From Burkholderiales bacterium (GTDB lineage: Bacteria > Pseudomonadota > Gammaproteobacteria > Burkholderiales > Burkholderiaceae_E), in the NCBI GenBank assembly GCA_020248665.1, contig JADCHE010000019.1:1-41275 (forward strand): DNA of 41,275 nt, in the 5' to 3' direction. The position numbers were made by a program, and so were the translations under genes. The number at the start of each line of letters is the position of its first letter. Within the stretch, counting starts at the first letter, position 1. Shown piece after piece: positions 30,653 through 40,490 of this stretch. Under the pieces are notes generated by a model. That model did not search any database. It saw nothing but the letters and a program-made list of their open reading frames with translations, and had not been told where the DNA came from.

Positions 30653-31680
30653 CCCTCGAGCGGCCCGGTGCCCGCAGCGCGGCGCTCGCGGTCGCCGCGA
30701 CGCTCGCGATCCCCGCGCTGCTCGTCGCCTCGCTCGCGCTCGGCGCGACGGCGCTGCCCCCCGCGGCGGTCCTCGCCGCGCTCGTCGACCCGCTCGCTCC
30801 GGGGCTCGGCCTCGGCCCCGTCGACCCGGCGATCGCAGTGATCGTCGTCGAGCTCCGCCTCCCCCGGGCCCTGCTGGCCGCGATCGTCGGCGCGGGGCTC
30901 GGCCTGGCCGGCCTCCTGCTGCAGACCGCGACGCGCAACGACCTCGCGGACCCGTGGCTGTTCGGCCTGTCCTCCGGCGCCGCCGCCGGCGCGGCGATCG
31001 TGCTGCTGCACGCGGGCGAAGTGCTCGGCGCCGCGACGCTGCCGGCGGCCGCGTTCGCCGGCGGCATGCTGGCGGCCGCGACGGTGCTCGCCCTCGCCCG
31101 ACGCGCCGGGTCGGCGGACCCCCATCGCGTGGTGCTCGCCGGCCTCGCGGTGTCGTTCCTCTTCGGCGCGCTGACGCACGCGGTGGTGCTCGCCGCCGAC
31201 CCGCGCGCCGCGCATGCCGTCACCTTCTGGACGCTCGGAGGCCTCGGGCTCGCGCGCTGGGACACGCTGTGGATCGCCGGCGCGGGCCTCGCGGCGGTCG
31301 CCGGCTTCGCGATCCTGCGACGGGGCGAGCTCGACGCCCTGCTGGCGGGCGACGAGACCGCGCACGGGCTCGGCGTCGATCCCGACCGGCTGCGCACAGC
31401 GGTGTTCGCGATCGCGTCGCTGTCGACCGCGTGCTTCGTCGCGCTGTCGGGCGTGATCGGGTTCGTCGGCCTGATGGTGCCCCACCTCGCGCGCGCTGCG
31501 GCGGGCATCGGCCACGGCCGGTCGATCGCGCCCGCCGGGATCGCCGGTGCGGTGCTGCTGCTGGCGAGCGACCTGCTCGCCCGGACGGTCCTCGTGCCGC
31601 AGGAGCTGCCGGTGGGCGTGGTGACCGCCGCGCTCGGCGCGACGTTCATGGTCGGGCTGCTGCTGCGGGGCGCCCGCTGA
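30649..31680 (+). CDS. ABC importer permease, FecCD/BtuC family
   Basis: 343 aa from a GTG overlapping the previous stop (GTGA). Around ten membrane helices are expected. The family blocks are ELRLPRALLAAIVGAGLGLA, GLLLQTATRNDLADPWLFGL, SSGAAAGAAIVLL, TFWTLGGLGLARWDTLWI and SGVIGFVGLMVPHLARAAAG; the last is the EAA-like loop that touches the ATPase. Ending in PQELPVGVVTAALGATFMVG is typical of FecCD. A single permease gene means a homodimeric channel. It is the last gene of the receptor-importer transcript; cobW has its own promoter 88 nt on. Confidence 0.94.
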   Translation: MTLERPGARSAALAVAATLAIPALLVASLALGATALPPAAVLAALVDPLAPGLGLGPVDPAIAVIVVELRLPRALLAAIVGAGLGLAGLLLQTATRNDLADPWLFGLSSGAAAGAAIVLLHAGEVLGAATLPAAAFAGGMLAAATVLALARRAGSADPHRVVLAGLAVSFLFGALTHAVVLAADPRAAHAVTFWTLGGLGLARWDTLWIAGAGLAAVAGFAILRRGELDALLAGDETAHGLGVDPDRLRTAVFAIASLSTACFVALSGVIGFVGLMVPHLARAAAGIGHGRSIAPAGIAGAVLLLASDLLARTVLVPQELPVGVVTAALGATFMVGLLLRGAR

Positions 31681-31716
31681 CCGGGGACACACGGCCTCGC
31701 GCGACGGATCGCGTGC

Positions 31717-31745
31717 TATCTTTCGCTCCTGAGATCGCATTCTCA
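31717..31745 (+). promoter_or_regulatory. -10 element and Fur-type operator of the cobW gene
   Basis: TATCTT (31717-31722) is a moderate -10. TGAGATCGCATTCTCA (31730-31745) is an inverted repeat with TGAGA/TCTCA arms, placed at the expected transcription start. It shares 12 of 16 positions with the operator at 26621-26636, including GCATT-TCA. GGAGGG before the ATG at 31768 is the ribosome site. Confidence 0.6.
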
Positions 31746-31767
31746 CCAAGGTCTGGAGGGCGCTTCG

Positions 31768-32769
31768 ATGTCGACGATTCCCGTGACGATCCTGACCGGG
31801 TTCCTGGGCAGCGGGAAGACGACCCTGCTGAACAGGATCCTGCACACCGAGCACGGTCGCCGCGTCGCCGTGATCGAGAACGAGTTCGGCGAGGCCGGCA
31901 TCGACAACGAGCTGCTGGTGCAGGACCGCGACGAGCAGATCGTCGAGATGAACAACGGCTGCATCTGCTGCACCGTGCGCGGCGACCTCGTCAGGATCCT
32001 GCGCGACCTCGCGGGCCGGCGCGACCGCGGCGAGCTCGCGTTCGACCGGGTGATCATCGAGACCACCGGGCTCGCCGATCCCGCGCCCGTCGCGCAGACG
32101 TTCTTCGTCGACGACGACGTGTCGATGCGCTACGGACTCGACGCGATCGTCACCATGGTCGACGCCGTCCACGCGGACGGCCAGCTCGACGCGCACCACG
32201 AGGCGCAGGAGCAGGTCGGGTTCGCCGACCGCATCCTGCTCAGCAAGACCGACCTGGTCGCGCCCGCCGACGTGGATGCCCTGACCGCGCGGCTGCGGCG
32301 CATGAACCCGCGCGCACCGATCGCGGTCGCCGTCCGCGGCGACGCGGACGTTTCCACCCTGCTCGACATCCGCGGCTTCGACCTCGACGCGATCCTGGAG
32401 ATCGAGCCGGGCTTCCTGACCGACCTCGAGCACGAGCACGACGAGGAGGTGTCGTCGTTCGTGTTCCGCGAGACCCGCCCGCTCGACCTCGAGCGCGTCG
32501 AGGCCTTCCTCGACTCGATGATCCGCGTCTACGGCACGGCCCTGATGCGCTACAAGGGCGTGCTCGCCGTCGCCGGACAGTCGCGGCGGGTCGTATTCCA
32601 GGGCGTCCACATGTTGATGGGCGCGGACTTCGGTACGCCGTGGCGCAAGGGCGAGACGCGCGGCTCGAAGATGGTCTTCATCGGCAAGGGCCTGCCCCGG
32701 GACCTGCTCGTGGAGGGCTTGCGCGGCTGCGTGGCCGGCGCGCCCGAGCGCGCGGCCCCGCGCGGCTGA
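31768..32769 (+). CDS. CobW/COG0523-family GTPase, metallochaperone
   Basis: 333 aa. The P-loop GFLGSGKTT is at residues 11-19, VIENEFGEAGIDNELL follows, and the metal-binding NNGCICC is at residues 62-68, with the CxCC motif that defines the family. Walker B is RVIIETTGLADPAPV and the base-recognition motif is SKTDL. The C-terminal CobW domain has EHDEEVSSFVFRETRPLDLE and GVHMLMGADFGTPW. Members deliver zinc, cobalt or other metals to client enzymes using GTP. It lies 88 nt after the permease gene and has its own operator. The absence of cobalamin synthesis genes favours a zinc- or iron-homeostasis role over cobalamin assembly. Confidence 0.93.
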   Translation: MSTIPVTILTGFLGSGKTTLLNRILHTEHGRRVAVIENEFGEAGIDNELLVQDRDEQIVEMNNGCICCTVRGDLVRILRDLAGRRDRGELAFDRVIIETTGLADPAPVAQTFFVDDDVSMRYGLDAIVTMVDAVHADGQLDAHHEAQEQVGFADRILLSKTDLVAPADVDALTARLRRMNPRAPIAVAVRGDADVSTLLDIRGFDLDAILEIEPGFLTDLEHEHDEEVSSFVFRETRPLDLERVEAFLDSMIRVYGTALMRYKGVLAVAGQSRRVVFQGVHMLMGADFGTPWRKGETRGSKMVFIGKGLPRDLLVEGLRGCVAGAPERAAPRG

Positions 32770-32778
32770 ACGCCGCCC

Positions 32779-34335
32779 TCAGGCCAGCCTGAACGTCGAT
32801 ACCGCGCCGACCAGCTCGTTCGCCTGCTGCCGCAGGCTGTCGGCTGCGGCAGCGCTTTCCTCGACCAGCGCCGCGTTCTGCTGCGTGCTGCGGTCCATCT
32901 GAGCGACCGCCTCGCCGATCTGCGACACCCCGCGCGCCTGCTCGTCGCTCGCGGCGCTGATCTCGCCGACGATGCCGGCGACCCGCTGGATCGCCGCGAC
33001 GATCTCCTGCATGTCGGCGCCTGCGCGGTCGACGAGCGCGGTGCCCTGGTCGACGCGGCCGACCGACTCCTCGATCAGCGTCTTGATCTCGCGCGCCGCC
33101 TGCGCCGCACGCTGCGCGAGCGTGCGCACCTCGCCGGCGACGACCGCGAAGCCGCGGCCCTGCTCGCCGGCACGCGCGGCCTCGACCGCCGCGTTGAGCG
33201 CGAGGATGTTCGTCTGGAACGCGATCCCGTCGATGACCGCGTTGATCTCGGCGATCCGGCGCGAGCTGTCGTGGATGCCGCGCATCGTGTCGACCACCTC
33301 GCGCACCGTCGAGCCGCCGCGTCCGGCGACCTGCGACGCCTCGGCCGCGAGACGGTCGGCCGCTCGCGCGTTGTCGGCGTTCTGGCGCACCGTCGCCGCG
33401 AGCTGCTCCATCGACGCCGCGGTCTGCTGCAGCGCGCTCGCCTGCGACTCGGTCCGCGCCGACAGGTCGGTATTGCCGCTGGCGATCTGCGCGCTCGCGC
33501 CGGCCACCGCTTCCGCGTTGGTGCGGACGGTGCCGACGGTGCGCGCGATGTCGTCGCGCATCGTGCGCAGCGCCGCCATCACGCTGTCGGCGTCACCGTG
33601 GCGCAGCGCGATGTCGGTGTCGAGCCGGCCGGCGGCGACGGCGGACGCGACGTCCTTCAGCGCATCCGGCTCGGCGCCGAGGCGGCGCATGACCCGGATC
33701 AGGTAGATCGCGAACGCGAGCTGCCCGAGCCCGACCGCGACCACCGCGCCGATCACCACGTTGCGCGCCGAGACCGACTCCCGGACGATCGATCCGATCG
33801 CCTCGCGCAGGGTGTCGCCCTGCCGCTGCTTCTCCGCCGCGAGCGGCTGCAGCAGCCGGTTGCGCGCCTGCACCGTGCGTTCCGCGAGGAACGCGAACGC
33901 CTCCGCCTTGCGTCCCTCCCGGATCAGCGCGACGTTCTCGTCGACCACCGCCGCGAACTCGCGCAGCAGCCCGGGCATCGGCGCATACACCTCCTTGCCT
34001 TCGGGCGTCACCATGCCGCGCCCGATCGCGTCCATCGTCTCGCCGACCAGCCGGCGCTTCGCATCGACGTCGGCGAGCGCGGCGTCCCGTTCCTCCGGGG
34101 TCCGTGCGAGGATCGCATGGCGCAGCTGAAGCGACGCGCGCGTCACCTGCAGCTCGACCTCGGAGATCCGCTGCAGCTGCGGGACGCGCACCGCCTCCAC
34201 GAAGCCCGTCTCTTCGACGATCTCGGACATCAGGGTCGCGACGACGACGGCGACCGCGGCGAGGGACAGCACGAGCACACCGCTCGCGAGGTACAGCTGT
34301 TGCGCGAGGGTGAAGCGACCGGAACGGGCGGACAT
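32779..34335 (-). CDS. Methyl-accepting chemotaxis protein
   Basis: 518 aa. Membrane helix 1 is around residues 14-36 ([20 protein letters not shown]). A periplasmic four-helix-bundle-like sensor runs to about residue 190, membrane helix 2 is [20 protein letters not shown], and a HAMP domain follows ([20 protein letters not shown]). The signalling domain has the hairpin tip [20 protein letters not shown] then [20 protein letters not shown], diagnostic of the MCP family. No CheR-binding xWxxF pentapeptide ends the protein. AGGAGCC precedes the ATG. It is convergent with cobW, 9 nt apart, so a role in sensing the same metal or chelate is only speculative. Confidence 0.95.
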   Translation of the reverse strand: MSARSGRFTLAQQLYLASGVLVLSLAAVAVVVATLMSEIVEETGFVEAVRVPQLQRISEVELQVTRASLQLRHAILARTPEERDAALADVDAKRRLVGETMDAIGRGMVTPEGKEVYAPMPGLLREFAAVVDENVALIREGRKAEAFAFLAERTVQARNRLLQPLAAEKQRQGDTLREAIGSIVRESVSARNVVIGAVVAVGLGQLAFAIYLIRVMRRLGAEPDALKDVASAVAAGRLDTDIALRHGDADSVMAALRTMRDDIARTVGTVRTNAEAVAGASAQIASGNTDLSARTESQASALQQTAASMEQLAATVRQNADNARAADRLAAEASQVAGRGGSTVREVVDTMRGIHDSSRRIAEINAVIDGIAFQTNILALNAAVEAARAGEQGRGFAVVAGEVRTLAQRAAQAAREIKTLIEESVGRVDQGTALVDRAGADMQEIVAAIQRVAGIVGEISAASDEQARGVSQIGEAVAQMDRSTQQNAALVEESAAAADSLRQQANELVGAVSTFRLA

Positions 34336-34634
34336 GGGACGAGGCTCCTGGAACACGGGGCGAAGGACGGGTCCGCGCGGAACCCAGGGAACGGTTGACG
34401 AAGACAAGCCTAGACCGATCGGGCACGTGCGCCGCCTGAGATGAGCGGCAGGAAAACCCGGCAGTTCGACCGCGCCCCACCCGGCGGACGCGCGGCGCCG
34501 ACGCACGGCGCGCGCGCCGCGCGGACCACCGCGTGCCGGCGCCGAAGCGGGGCGGCCCGAAGCGGGGCCCGACTCACGCCGCGCGACGCGGTGTCCTGGA
34601 CGCGCGGCGCGCGAAGCGGTCGCGCGGACCTTGC
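34336..34634. other. 299-nt gap between the chemotaxis gene and the LacI gene
   Basis: Mostly G/C-only sequence. Around 34547-34570 CGAAGCGGGGC occurs twice, with a third partial copy (CGAAGCGG) near 34613. TTGACG near 34394 and TAGACC near 34411 could be a weak plus-strand promoter. I found no gene, no intrinsic terminator and no clear sigma-28 promoter for the chemotaxis gene. Confidence 0.5.
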
Positions 34635-35705
<1,071 letters not shown>

Positions 35706-35717
35706 CAACGCGGAGGT

Positions 35718-35746
35718 TTGACCCTGCCCTGCGCGCCTCCTACGCT
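35718..35746 (+). promoter_or_regulatory. Promoter of the TRAP/RuBisCO-like operon
   Basis: TTGACC (35718-35723), a 17-nt spacer and TACGCT (35741-35746) form a good sigma-70 promoter, with start near 35753 and a 45-nt leader to dctP. The ribosome site GGGGAG is at 35785-35790. No clear LacI-type palindrome overlaps it. Confidence 0.6.
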
Positions 35747-35797
35747 CGGCCGACCGGTGCCCGCCGGACACCATCGAACCACACCGGGGAGACCATC

Positions 35798-36832
35798 ATG
35801 CCCGCAATCAAGAACGGCCGCAGCGCCGGCCCGCGTCGCGCCGTCGTCGCCGGCCTCGCGGCCGCCGCAGCGCTCGTCGCCTCGCCCACGGCCCTCGCGC
35901 AGCAGGCGAAGACGATCGAATGGCGCTACGGCCACATGAACCCGCCGAACAGCGCGGCGGGCATGCAGGCGCAGTGGCTCGCGGAGGCGATCGCGAAGTA
36001 CTCCAACGGGCAGATCAAGGTCACGGTCTATCCGTCCTCGCAGCTCGGCAAGCTGCAGGAGCTCGCCGAGGCGGTGTCCACCGGCACGATCGCGCTGTCG
36101 CACAACACCGCGGGCGGCATCGGCTCGCTGCACGAGCCCTTCGGCGCGCTCGACACGCCGTACCTGTACCGCGACGTCGACCACCTGATGAAGGTCGTCG
36201 ACGTGAACTCGTCGGTGATGAGGAAGCTCAACGAGGGCCTGGTGAAGTCGGCCGGCGTTCGCGTGCTCTACGCGTACTACTTCGGCACGCGCCAGCTGAC
36301 CGCGAACAGGGCGGTGATGCAGCCCTCCGACCTTGCCGGCCAGAAGATCCGCGCGATCCCGTTCCCGATCTACATGAGCACGGTGCAGGGCCTCGGCGCG
36401 GTACCGGTGCCGGTGGACTGGTCGGAGGTGCCGACCGCGCTCGCGACCGGGCAGGTCGCGGGGCAGGAGAACCCGGTCAACGTCGTGCTGTCGTCCAAGC
36501 TCTACGAGACCCAGTCGCACATGATGCTGACCGGGCACATCATGAACGCGCAGCTGATCGTCATCAACGAGAAGGCCTGGCAGGGCCTGTCGCCGGAGAT
36601 GAAGGCCGCGCTCGCGAAGGCCGCCGACGAGGTCCGCACGAAGGCGACCGAGCACGTCCGCGCGCAGGAGGCCGACGAGACCGAGAAGCTCAAGGGGCTG
36701 AGGATGAAGGTCTTGGGTCCCGCCGAGGGCCTGAAGCTCGACGCGTTCAAGGCCTCGGTCAACAAGGTGGTGCAGGACCGGTTCGGCGCGAAGTTCGGCG
36801 AGCTCTACAAAGAGATCGCGGCGGTCCGGTGA
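35798..36832 (+). CDS. dctP: TRAP transporter solute-binding protein (DctP family)
   Basis: 344 aa. A signal peptide (RRAVVAGLAAAAALVASPTA, cleavage near ALAQQ) precedes the mature start KTIEWRYGHMNPPNSAAG. DctP features are QWLAEAIAKYSNGQIKVTVY, PSSQLGKLQELAEAVSTGTI, then LAGQKIRAIPFPIYMSTVQG, in which the Arg-containing segment is where the conserved carboxylate-binding arginine lies, and PTALATGQVAGQENPVNVVL. These proteins bind organic acids. GGGGAG 7 nt upstream supports the ATG. The stop overlaps the GTG of dctQ (GTGA). The ligand is probably a sugar acid given the downstream kinase, which is inference. Confidence 0.95.
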   Translation: MPAIKNGRSAGPRRAVVAGLAAAAALVASPTALAQQAKTIEWRYGHMNPPNSAAGMQAQWLAEAIAKYSNGQIKVTVYPSSQLGKLQELAEAVSTGTIALSHNTAGGIGSLHEPFGALDTPYLYRDVDHLMKVVDVNSSVMRKLNEGLVKSAGVRVLYAYYFGTRQLTANRAVMQPSDLAGQKIRAIPFPIYMSTVQGLGAVPVPVDWSEVPTALATGQVAGQENPVNVVLSSKLYETQSHMMLTGHIMNAQLIVINEKAWQGLSPEMKAALAKAADEVRTKATEHVRAQEADETEKLKGLRMKVLGPAEGLKLDAFKASVNKVVQDRFGAKFGELYKEIAAVR

Positions 36833-37329
36833 AGCCGATCGGGCGGATCCTCGACGCGGCCTGCCGCGTCGGGGAGGCGGTAGCGATGGTCATGCTCGCG
36901 CTCGTCACCGTGCTGATCCTGCTGATGATCGTCGGCCGCGAGCTGCTGAACGATGGCGTGCCCTGGGCCGACGAGCTCGCGCGGCTGGGCGGCCTGGGGC
37001 TGATCTTCCTCGCCGCGCCGCTGCTGCTCGCCCGCGACGCGCACGTGAAGGTCGACTTCTTCGTGAACCGGCTGCCCGAGGGCGGGCGGCGCGCGATGCT
37101 GCGGCTCGTCGACCTGCTGACGGCCGCCTTCTGCGGGCTCTTCCTCGTCGCCGGCTGGTTCTTCCTGCAGCGCGCCGGACGTTTCTCGACGCCCGCGCTG
37201 TCGCTGCCGAACCTGCTGTTCTACCTGCCGGCGATCGTCGGCGTCGCGCTGCTCGCGCTGGTCGCGGTGCACCGCCTGGTCTCGCCCCGCACCCCGACCG
37301 ACGCGGCGGCCGGCGCCCACGGCATCTGA
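36829..37329 (+). CDS. dctQ: TRAP transporter small membrane subunit (DctQ family)
   Basis: 166 aa from a GTG in the dctP stop (GTGA). Four membrane helices are visible, the first VAMVMLALVTVLILLMIVGR. GVPWADELARLGGLGLIFLA and HVKVDFFVNRLPEG match the DctQ pattern of an E-DELAR loop followed by V-DFF. It partners dctM in the membrane. Confidence 0.93.
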   Translation: MKPIGRILDAACRVGEAVAMVMLALVTVLILLMIVGRELLNDGVPWADELARLGGLGLIFLAAPLLLARDAHVKVDFFVNRLPEGGRRAMLRLVDLLTAAFCGLFLVAGWFFLQRAGRFSTPALSLPNLLFYLPAIVGVALLALVAVHRLVSPRTPTDAAAGAHGI

Positions 37330-37344
37330 CCGGAGCGCGTGGCG

Positions 37345-38625
37345 ATGATGAGCCTCGTGGCGGTGCTGCTGTTCCTCGTGCTGACCGTCGCCGGGCTGCC
37401 GATCGCGTTCGCGATGGGGCTGTCCGCCGGCACGGTGATCTGGTGGTTCGACCTGCCGCTCGCGGTGATCGCGCAGCGCACCGTCAATGCGCTCGATTCG
37501 ACGCCGCTGCTCGCGGTGCCGATGTTCATCTTCGCGGCGGCGATCTTCAACGCCGCGGGCATCACCGCGCAGCTGTTCGACTTCGTGCGGATGGTGGTCG
37601 GCCGCATCCACGGCGGACTCGGGCACGTGACGGTGCTCACGCACCTGGTGTTCTCGGGCGTGTCGGGCGCGGCGCTCGCCGACATCGGCGCGCTCGGCAA
37701 GGTCCAGATCGACATGATGCGCGAGCAGGGCTACGACGACGAGTTCGCCGCCGGCATCTGCATGGCGGCGGCGACGCTCGGGCCGATCTTCCCGCCGTCG
37801 ATCCCGCTGGTGATCTTCGCGATGGCCGCCGAGGTCTCGCCGGTCAAGGTGCTGATCGCGGCGATCATTCCGTCGCTGATCATCGCCGCCTTCCTGATGG
37901 GGCAGGTCGTCTGGACCGCGAAGCGCCGCGGCCTGCCGCGCGACACGATCGTGATCACCCGCGCCGACTTCCTGCGCACCTTCTGGATGTCGCTGCCCGC
38001 GCTGCTCGCGCCGGTGGTGCTGATCGGCGGCATGGTGATCGGCTGGTTCGGCTCGACCGAGGCGGCCGCGGTGACGGTCGCCTATTCGCTGCTCGTCGGC
38101 GTGCTGTTCTACCGGCGCCTCACCTGGGCGGGCCTGCTCGCGGCGGCGCGCGAGACGGTGCGGTCGTCGGCGAGCGTGATGCTGATCGTCGGTACCGCGG
38201 CCCTGTTCGCCTGGGTGCTGACGATCGACCAGGTGCCGATGAAGGCGACCGAGCTGCTGCTCGGCCTGTCGAAGGAGCCCTGGGTGCTGCTGCTGCTGGT
38301 CAACGTGCTGCTGCTGGTGCTCGGGATGGTGATGGAGACGCTCGCCGCGATCCTGATCGTCGCGCCGATCGTCACGCCGGCGCTGGTGGCCGCCGGCGTC
38401 GACCCGGTGCACCTGGGCGTCGTGGTGGTGCTGAACCTGATGATCGGCCTGCTGACGCCGCCGGTGGGGATGAGCCTGTACATGGTGTCGAACGTCGCGG
38501 GGATGCCGGTCGACCGCGTCGTCGCGAGCGCGTGGCCGTGGATCGTGACGCTCGGGCTGTCGCTGCTCGCGGTGACCTACGTGCCCGCGGCCTCCACCTG
38601 GCTGCCGGGCCTGCTGATGAAGTGA
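37345..38625 (+). CDS. dctM: TRAP transporter large membrane subunit (DctM family)
   Basis: 426 aa from the ATG at 37345, 9 nt after GGAG; a GTG at 37339 would add two residues but is too close to that site. About twelve helices are present. Family blocks include VAGLPIAFAMGLSAGTVIWW, VPMFIFAAAIFNAAGITAQL and GLGHVTVLTHLVFSGVSGAA. ATLGPIFPPSIPLVIFAMAA and NLMIGLLTPPVGMSLYMVSN follow. It forms the Na+- or proton-driven channel for the substrate bound by DctP. Confidence 0.95.
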   Translation: MMSLVAVLLFLVLTVAGLPIAFAMGLSAGTVIWWFDLPLAVIAQRTVNALDSTPLLAVPMFIFAAAIFNAAGITAQLFDFVRMVVGRIHGGLGHVTVLTHLVFSGVSGAALADIGALGKVQIDMMREQGYDDEFAAGICMAAATLGPIFPPSIPLVIFAMAAEVSPVKVLIAAIIPSLIIAAFLMGQVVWTAKRRGLPRDTIVITRADFLRTFWMSLPALLAPVVLIGGMVIGWFGSTEAAAVTVAYSLLVGVLFYRRLTWAGLLAAARETVRSSASVMLIVGTAALFAWVLTIDQVPMKATELLLGLSKEPWVLLLLVNVLLLVLGMVMETLAAILIVAPIVTPALVAAGVDPVHLGVVVVLNLMIGLLTPPVGMSLYMVSNVAGMPVDRVVASAWPWIVTLGLSLLAVTYVPAASTWLPGLLMK

Positions 38626-38647
38626 CCTCCTCCGATCGAGAACGACG

Positions 38648-39187
38648 ATGAGCAGATTCCTCGGCGAGATCCGCCAGCTCGGCTACGTGGTGCACGACGT
38701 CGAGGCCGCGATGCACCACTGGAGCCGCGTGCTCGGCGTGGGCCCGTGGTTCTACAACCCGAAGGTGCCGATCGTGAACTACACCTACGACGGCGAGCCG
38801 TACCAGCCGCACAACTCGGTCGCGCTGGCCAACTCGGGCTTCGTGCAGGTCGAGCTGATCCAGCCGCGCAACGACGTGCCGTCGATGTACCGCGACTTCC
38901 TGCGCGCCGGGCGCACCGGGCTGCAGCACGTCGCCTACTGGACGTCGTCGTTCGACGAAGACCTCGCGCGCCTGCAGGCGCAGGGCTTTCGCGTGAAGAT
39001 GGGCGGCGAGGTCGGCGAGCGCGGCCGCTTCGTCTACTTCGACGGCGAGTTCCACCCGGGCGCGGTGATCGAGCTCTCCGAAGTGCAGGGCCCGAAGGGC
39101 AGGATGTTCGATATGATCCGCGAGGCGTCGCGCGGCTGGGACGGCCGCGATCCGGTGCGCCCCTTCCCCGACCTCACGACCCTCTGA
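38648..39187 (+). CDS. VOC-superfamily enzyme (glyoxalase/epimerase-like)
   Basis: 179 aa. Two beta-alpha-beta-beta-beta modules are visible: GEIRQLGYVVHDVEAAMHHW, SRVLGVGPWFYNPK and NSGFVQVELIQPRNDVPSMY, then GLQHVAYWTSSFDEDLARL and FVYFDGEFHPGAVIELSE. By eye the likely metal ligands are His 16, Glu 69 (or Gln 67), His 94 and Glu 142, the pattern of methylmalonyl-CoA epimerase-type VOC enzymes. Possible chemistries are epimerisation, isomerisation or lyase. Placement between TRAP genes and a RuBisCO-like gene (1-nt gap) argues for a step in the same pathway. I know of no assigned VOC enzyme in apionate-type catabolism. ATG at 38648 has weak GAGAACG upstream. Confidence 0.8.
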   Translation: MSRFLGEIRQLGYVVHDVEAAMHHWSRVLGVGPWFYNPKVPIVNYTYDGEPYQPHNSVALANSGFVQVELIQPRNDVPSMYRDFLRAGRTGLQHVAYWTSSFDEDLARLQAQGFRVKMGGEVGERGRFVYFDGEFHPGAVIELSEVQGPKGRMFDMIREASRGWDGRDPVRPFPDLTTL

Positions 39188-39188
39188 C

Positions 39189-40490
39189 ATGGCCGCTGCA
39201 CCCGGCGACGAGCGCATCGTCGCGACCTACCTGATCGAGACCCCGCTCGACCCGGCGAAGGTCGCCGACGTGCTCGCCGGCGAGCAGAGCAGCGGCACCT
39301 TCGTGCGCGTGGCCGGCGAGACCGACGACCTGCGCGCGCGCAGCCGCGCGACGGTCGAGCGGATCGTCGAGTTCGAGCCGGCGGGCGCGCCGAGCCTGCA
39401 CAGCGCGTGGCTCGCCGGGCGCGGCGCGACCGGGCCGTGGCGGCGCGCGCGCGTCGAGGTCGCGTTCCCGCCGGCGAACATCGGGCGCAACCTGCCGACG
39501 CTCGCCGCGACCGTCGCCGGCAACCTCTACGACCTCGGCGAGACCACCGGCGTGCGGCTCGAGCACCTCGCGCTGCCCGCCTCGTTCCGCGAGCGCTTCG
39601 ATCGGCCGCGCCAGGGCGTCGCCGGCACCCGTCGGCTCACCGGCGTCGCGAGCGGGCCGATCGCCGGCACGATCGTCAAGCCGAACGTCGGCCTGTCGGC
39701 CGCGCAGACCGCCGAGCTCGTCGACGCGCTGTGCCGCGCCGGCATCGACTTCGTGAAGGACGACGAGGTCAACGCCGACTCCGAGCACGCGCCGATCGCC
39801 GACCGGATCCGCGCGGTGATGGCGAAGGTGCGCCGCTGGCAGGACGAGAGCGGCAAGCACGTGATGGTCGCCTTCAACGTCAGCGGCACGCACGACGAGA
39901 TGCTGCGCCACGCCGAGCTGGTGCAGCGCGAGGGCGGCAGCTGCGTGATGGCGAGCCTGAACTGGGTCGGCTTCTCGACGATGCAGGCACTGCGCCGCAG
40001 CACCGACCTCGCGATCCATGGCCACCGCAACGGCTTCGGGATGTTCGACCGGCACCCCGCGCTCGGCATGGCCTTCCAGCCGTACCAGGCGATGTGGCGG
40101 CTCGCCGGCATCGACCACCTGCACGTGCACGGCATGGGCGGCAAGTTCGCGCAGCGCGACGAGGACGTCGCCGACGCGGCCCGCGCCTGCCTCGCGCCGC
40201 TCGCCGCCGCGTCCGGCTGCGACGACCGCGACGACGCCGACGACCGTATCGTGCCCGCGTTCTCCTCGGGCCAGTGGGCAGGCACGCTGCCGCGCACGCT
40301 CGAGGTCGTCCCCGACGGCGACCTGCTGTTCCTGTGCGGCGGGGGCATCCTCGCGCACCCGGGCGGCCCCGCCGCCGGCGTGACCAGCGTGCGGCAGGCC
40401 TGGGCGGCGACGCGCGCCGGCCGCAGCCTCGCCGACGCCGCGCGCGACGCGCCCGAGCTGCGCGACGCGCTCGCGTTCTTCGGGTCGTGA
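39189..40490 (+). CDS. RuBisCO-like protein (form IV type)
   Basis: 433 aa, RuBisCO large-subunit length. The N-terminal domain has AGEQSSGTFVRVAGET, aligning with the E60/T65 region, and ARVEVAFPPANIGRNLPTLA. AGNLYDLGETTGVRLEHL carries the N123-like Asn 112. The barrel has GTIVKPNVGLS (Lys 164, like K175) and AGIDFVKDDEVNADSEH (Lys 190, Asp 192, Glu 193, like the carbamylated K201 and metal ligands D203/E204). It also has IHGHRNG (His 277, like H294), HGMGGKF (Lys 319, like loop-6 K334), FSSGQ (Ser like S379) and LFLCGGGILAHPGG for phosphate. This near-complete set is unlike methionine-salvage RLPs, which lose several residues. Overlap with a DUF1537 kinase suggests a 3-oxo-sugar-acid-phosphate decarboxylase such as OiaX; not proven. 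Confidence 0.88.
   Translation: MAAAPGDERIVATYLIETPLDPAKVADVLAGEQSSGTFVRVAGETDDLRARSRATVERIVEFEPAGAPSLHSAWLAGRGATGPWRRARVEVAFPPANIGRNLPTLAATVAGNLYDLGETTGVRLEHLALPASFRERFDRPRQGVAGTRRLTGVASGPIAGTIVKPNVGLSAAQTAELVDALCRAGIDFVKDDEVNADSEHAPIADRIRAVMAKVRRWQDESGKHVMVAFNVSGTHDEMLRHAELVQREGGSCVMASLNWVGFSTMQALRRSTDLAIHGHRNGFGMFDRHPALGMAFQPYQAMWRLAGIDHLHVHGMGGKFAQRDEDVADAARACLAPLAAASGCDDRDDADDRIVPAFSSGQWAGTLPRTLEVVPDGDLLFLCGGGILAHPGGPAAGVTSVRQAWAATRAGRSLADAARDAPELRDALAFFGS

Noticed and set aside
30649-31680. Idea that the importer is for vitamin B12 (BtuC) with CobW as cobalamin enzyme
   Set aside because: No cobalamin synthesis genes are present, and no B12-riboswitch-like sequence was recognised upstream of the receptor; the Fur-type boxes favour metal or metallophore uptake.
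39189-40490. Genuine CO2-fixing RuBisCO large subunit
   Set aside because: No small subunit, CbbX or phosphoribulokinase gene in the window, and the operon contains a DUF1537 kinase and a TRAP importer; a RuBisCO-like protein is the better reading.
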